Source: an uncultured Sutterella sp. (GTDB lineage: Bacteria; Pseudomonadota; Gammaproteobacteria; Burkholderiales; Burkholderiaceae_F). From it: a stretch of DNA of 64,000 nt. Shown here in pieces: positions 60,927-64,000 of the stretch (the stretch's first letter is position 1; each line of letters begins with the position of its first letter). The notes beneath the pieces are model-generated. The model did not search any database, was not told where the DNA came from, and was given only the letters and a program-made list of their open reading frames with translations. The position numbers and the translations under genes were made by a program. Location: NCBI GenBank assembly GCA_937943605.1, contig CALEAW010000064.1, positions 62,001 to 126,000 of the forward strand. Direction: 5' to 3'.

Positions 60927-62039
60927 ATGATTAATAGTGTTTCTCATCGAAGCTCTTCACTTCTCAGATATTTATTTAATCGTCTGATGAAGATAGACTT
61001 CATGCTACTCGCCATCGTAGTCACAATAACTACGATTGGCTTTATCGCCTTATTTTCAGCAGGTTATAGCTTCCCTTGGCGCATAGAAGGTCAAATCCGT
61101 AACATTGCTATCGCTTGTATTGTTATGATCCTTGTGGCTTGTTTACCTGTGAAGCTTCTACAGCAAACTGCCTTACCAATCTTCATTCTTGGTTGTGTAC
61201 TATTGTTGTTAACTCACTTTTTTGGCATCACCGTCAAAGGCGCAACTCGCTGGTTGAATGTTGGCATTCGCATTCAACCTTCAGAAATAATGAAATTAGC
61301 TTTACCCTTAATGCTAGCTTGGTATTATCAAAAACGAAGTGAGAACATCAATTCATGGGATCATTTCTTCGCCTTCATATTTCTAATTTTTCCCGTAGCC
61401 TTAATCCTTAAACAGCCCGACCTTGGTACTTCTATTCTTGTTAGTATCGCCGGTATTTCTGTCATTTTTTTTGCAGGATTGAGTAAGCGTGTCATTATTG
61501 GTGCGTTTTGTTCACTTTTAGCATCTTTACCCATTATTTGGAATTTCCTTCACGACTACCAACGTGAACGTGTAATGACGCTTTTAGATCCCACCTCTGA
61601 TCCTTTAGGAAAAGGCTTTCATACATTACAAGCTCTTATTGCTATTGGGTCAGGGGGATTTTCGGGTAAAGGGTGGATGGCTGGCACTCAAGCCCATCTT
61701 GACTTCATCCCAGAACGAACTAGCGACTTCTTATTTGCTGTTTACAGCGAAGAGTTTGGTTTCGTTGGAAATTTAGTTTTACTAATTCTATATACACTAT
61801 TGATTGGTCGAAGTTTTTACATTGCAGCCTTTGCAGAAACTTATTTTGGTAGATTATTAGCAGGAGCAATTGGCTGTATTTTCTTCACCTATACCTTTGT
61901 CAACATGGGGATGGTTAGTGGCATTTTACCTGTCGTCGGCGTCCCACTTCCCTTTATGAGTTATGGTGGTACTGCCTTGTTAATTCTTGGAATTTGTACC
62001 GGCATACTATTATCTATTTCAGCAGAATCTAGACACTAA
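60927..62039 (+). CDS. mrdB: Peptidoglycan glycosyltransferase RodA
   Basis: A SEDS-family polymerase with about ten membrane helices. Motifs: GATRWLNVGIRIQPSEIMKLALPLMLAWYY, LKQPDLGTS, the long periplasmic loop with GKGWMAGTQAHLDFIPERTSDFLFAVYSEEFGFVG (catalytic Asp region), and PLPFMSYGGTALL. It is 370 aa. It forms the elongation synthase with the PBP2 encoded just upstream. Confidence 0.96.
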   Translation: MINSVSHRSSSLLRYLFNRLMKIDFMLLAIVVTITTIGFIALFSAGYSFPWRIEGQIRNIAIACIVMILVACLPVKLLQQTALPIFILGCVLLLLTHFFGITVKGATRWLNVGIRIQPSEIMKLALPLMLAWYYQKRSENINSWDHFFAFIFLIFPVALILKQPDLGTSILVSIAGISVIFFAGLSKRVIIGAFCSLLASLPIIWNFLHDYQRERVMTLLDPTSDPLGKGFHTLQALIAIGSGGFSGKGWMAGTQAHLDFIPERTSDFLFAVYSEEFGFVGNLVLLILYTLLIGRSFYIAAFAETYFGRLLAGAIGCIFFTYTFVNMGMVSGILPVVGVPLPFMSYGGTALLILGICTGILLSISAESRH

Positions 62040-62053
62040 CAAGGACTACTTTC

Positions 62054-62929
62054 ATGATTCAGGTTCGCAAGGCGCTTTTCGCACTGTCGCTGACTATTTT
62101 TTTAAGTGCTTGTTCAACTCAAAGTGGAAAGTTCTATCAACACGATGGACCTCCAACAAACAATACTGAATTAGACACTCGAAGCGCGACTCCAAAAGTT
62201 GAAGCCTTTTACCCTGCTTCCTTACGTCCGTACACAGTTATGGGACAACAATATATCCCCATAAAAACTGATGTTTCTATGACACAAAAAGGCGTTGCCT
62301 CCTGGTATGGCAAACAATTTCACGGAAACAAAACTGCTATTGGCGAAATTTATGACATGCATCGCATGTCAGCAGCACACCCCACCATGCCATTGCCGAG
62401 CTATGCTCGTGTAACAAACCTCGAGAATGGTAAAACGATCATTGTCCGAGTAAACGATCGGGGGCCATTCCTGCACAATAGAGTCATCGATCTCTCTTAC
62501 GCTGCAGCTAGTGCTTTAGGTTATGCACAAAAAGGAACAGCCAATGTTGAAATCGTTAGGTTAACCAATCAAGAGATCAGCACAGGACAATGGCGCACAG
62601 CTTCTGAAAGCTTACCTGCCACAGCTCCACAATCACAAACCGAAGCTACTGATATCCAGCCACCTCTCCCTTTGCAAACAATGCCTAGCTCCAATGGCTG
62701 GGGGATACAAATTGGTTTCTTTACAGAACACACCAATGCACTGACGTATGGAGCTCATGCGGAAGCTGTATTAGCCTCAAACGGCACACCTAAGACAGTG
62801 AGAATAGTAAAAGATGATTCTAGTTATCGAGTCATTGTAGGGGAACGATTAAATTTAAATCAAGCTAGGAATATGGCAGCTCAATTGAAAAGCATTCTAG
62901 GAACCGACGCTTTCGCTATAGCCAAATAA
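62054..62929 (+). CDS. rlpA: RlpA-family lytic transglycosylase lipoprotein
   Basis: A lipoprotein signal ends LSAC (Cys20). A double-psi beta-barrel domain spans about 75-175 with VASWYGKQFHGNKTAIGEIYDM, AAHPTMPLPSYARVTNLENGK and the catalytic aspartate in VRVNDRGPF. A SPOR domain at the C-terminus (about 215-291; GWGIQIGFFTEHTNA) binds denuded septal glycans. The usual TANGE loop reads TAIGE. Members digest glycan strands lacking stem peptides at the septum. It ends the mre-mrd cluster. Confidence 0.93.
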   Translation: MIQVRKALFALSLTIFLSACSTQSGKFYQHDGPPTNNTELDTRSATPKVEAFYPASLRPYTVMGQQYIPIKTDVSMTQKGVASWYGKQFHGNKTAIGEIYDMHRMSAAHPTMPLPSYARVTNLENGKTIIVRVNDRGPFLHNRVIDLSYAAASALGYAQKGTANVEIVRLTNQEISTGQWRTASESLPATAPQSQTEATDIQPPLPLQTMPSSNGWGIQIGFFTEHTNALTYGAHAEAVLASNGTPKTVRIVKDDSSYRVIVGERLNLNQARNMAAQLKSILGTDAFAIAK

Positions 62930-62945
62930 GTGCGGAGAACACAAT

Positions 62946-64000
62946 ATGTTATTAAAGTCAGAAGTTTACGAAACCATACAAAACTTATGGAAAAACGAAA
63001 CCTTGATCGGCCTGCAGGATTTTATTCGCCTTCCCGCACTCTCTCGATCATTCGATCCTGATTGGGAATCCAATGGCATCTTAAAGCAAACACTTCTTAT
63101 GGCAATGGAATGGGGGAAAAAACAACTCCCTCAAGCTACATTTGAAATTTTGGAATCACCAAAAATTCCACCTGCTTTAAAAATTTATATCCCAGCTTTT
63201 CAAAATCATAATGGCCAACCCGCCTTCCTTTATGGTCATCTTGATAAACAACCTGAAGCAGGCGAGTGGGCTAAAGGATTGGGACCATGGCAACCCGTCA
63301 TTAAAGAAAATCTTCTTTACGGACGAGGTTCTGTAGATGATGGCTATAACTTCTTTTTGTGTTTAACCGCGATTAAAGCACTTGAAGAACATGGAATCTC
63401 TCACCCAGAAATTTTCGCCCTTTTTGAAACAGATGAAGAGTCTGGTTCAAGAGACCTCGCGGCCTACGTCAACGATATGGCACCAGAAATTGGTTCCCCT
63501 GCCTTCATTGCTATCGCGGATCTTGATGCTTTAGATCAATCTAGGATATGGTTAACTCAATCGTTAAGAGGATCTATCGCTCTTACTATTCGAGTGTCAG
63601 TCCTAAATTCTCCAGCTCATTCTGGTATGGCTAGTGGCATCGTCCCTAGCTCTTTCCGCATCATGCGTTCATTACTAGATCGTATTGAAAATGCAGAGAC
63701 AGGCGAGCTTTTGTTACCAGAATTAAATACCGATATCCCCCAAAATATCCTGGACTGTATTGAAAAATTGGCTCTCGTTGCTGATGTTCGTACCAAATTT
63801 AACTGGGCTAGCGAAACCACCGCTGTAGGTAATTCGTCCTTTGAAGCACTTCTACAAAACACCTGGAAGCCATCCTTATGTGTTACTGGTGCTGATGGGC
63901 TTCCTCCTTGTAATCAAGCTGGTAATGTTCTCAGAACTAGCACTGCTTTAAAACTGTCTATACGTACTCCGCCTACAATCGACGCACAAAAGGCATTAGC
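62946..64000 (+). CDS. M20 family metallopeptidase, 3' partial
   Basis: The frame runs open from ATG 62946 (GGAG upstream) past the end of the window; 351 codons are visible. Metal-site motifs of the M20 family are present: YGHLDKQPE (His and catalytic Asp), GRGSVDDG (bridging Asp) and FETDEESGS (Glu pair). They are followed by the dimerisation-type insert with SPAHSGMASGIVP. It is cytoplasmic by lack of a signal. The branch looks like dipeptidase / acetylornithine-deacetylase relatives; substrate unknown. It sits 16 bp after rlpA and may be co-transcribed. Confidence 0.9.
   Translation, partial: MLLKSEVYETIQNLWKNETLIGLQDFIRLPALSRSFDPDWESNGILKQTLLMAMEWGKKQLPQATFEILESPKIPPALKIYIPAFQNHNGQPAFLYGHLDKQPEAGEWAKGLGPWQPVIKENLLYGRGSVDDGYNFFLCLTAIKALEEHGISHPEIFALFETDEESGSRDLAAYVNDMAPEIGSPAFIAIADLDALDQSRIWLTQSLRGSIALTIRVSVLNSPAHSGMASGIVPSSFRIMRSLLDRIENAETGELLLPELNTDIPQNILDCIEKLALVADVRTKFNWASETTAVGNSSFEALLQNTWKPSLCVTGADGLPPCNQAGNVLRTSTALKLSIRTPPTIDAQKAL

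Noticed and set aside
1..64000. tRNA or rRNA genes and CRISPR arrays
   Set aside because: No cloverleaf-like TTCGA arm patterns in gaps, no rRNA-like stretches, and no regularly spaced direct repeats were seen.

Overview
The window reads as a chromosome segment of a betaproteobacterium, most likely a low-GC anaerobic or gut-type member of the Burkholderiales (Sutterellaceae-like). That placement is inference. It rests on a DUF1840 protein, a beta-type TrpS with a C-terminal extension, gene blocks in Burkholderiales order (MTHFS-slt-cca-folB-ttcA; topB-dprA-def-fmt-rsmB-DUF4390-ntrY-ntrX-trkA-trkH; gatBAC against mreBCD-mrdA-rodA-rlpA), a ManX-type EIIA-HPr-EI block, and an anaerobic hydrogen metabolism operon. 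Coding density is very high, nearly all genes are housekeeping, and I see no rRNA, tRNA or CRISPR.

Layout. 1-8400: metK (5' cut by the window), trpS, 5-formyl-THF cyclo-ligase, slt, cca, a DUF2905 protein, folB, ttcA and a CBS-pair protein. 8392-8467: two ParB-type parS sites 60 bp apart around a terminator. 8478-14583: rsmI and an LppC/LpoA-like protein head-to-head with adjacent start codons, then an ABC-F ATPase (uup) and an acyl-CoA synthetase. 14674-20175: a HemN-like radical SAM protein and an [FeFe]-hydrogenase island made of the catalytic subunit, a Tat-exported small subunit, an FdnI-type dihaem cytochrome b and the maturase HydF. 20269-28187 (minus strand): prfC, tex, an AtaL/DUF1857 protein and the amino-acid ABC transporter genes aapM, aapQ and aapJ, with no ATPase gene. 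28461-31374: a CNNM/CorC-type membrane protein and a decayed IS1380-family element.

31375-45561: topB, a strongly degenerate dprA, def, an alpha/beta hydrolase in reverse orientation, fmt, rsmB, DUF4390, an NtrY kinase, an NtrX-like regulator without its AAA+ domain, and the TrkA/TrkH potassium system. 45588-52936: DUF1840, a phosphotransfer chain (EIIA-Man, HPr, EI) without permease genes, a YgfB/YecA-family protein, ampG, rsuA, xthA and pyrE. 53026-56259: gatB, gatA and gatC. 56518-64000: the cell-elongation cluster mreB, mreC, mreD, mrdA, rodA and rlpA, then an M20 peptidase that runs off the window.

The standout system is the [FeFe]-hydrogenase operon at 16413-18812. A dimeric periplasmic-type enzyme is joined to a membrane dihaem cytochrome b, which predicts quinone-linked hydrogen oxidation (or proton reduction) in a betaproteobacterium. 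Its codon use is much more GC-rich than its neighbours', suggesting very high expression. Other points of interest are several housekeeping proteins that have lost canonical parts (Cca without its HD motif, DprA without its GSR and RNRI motifs, NtrX without AAA+) and the parS pair, which suggests the window is near the chromosome origin.
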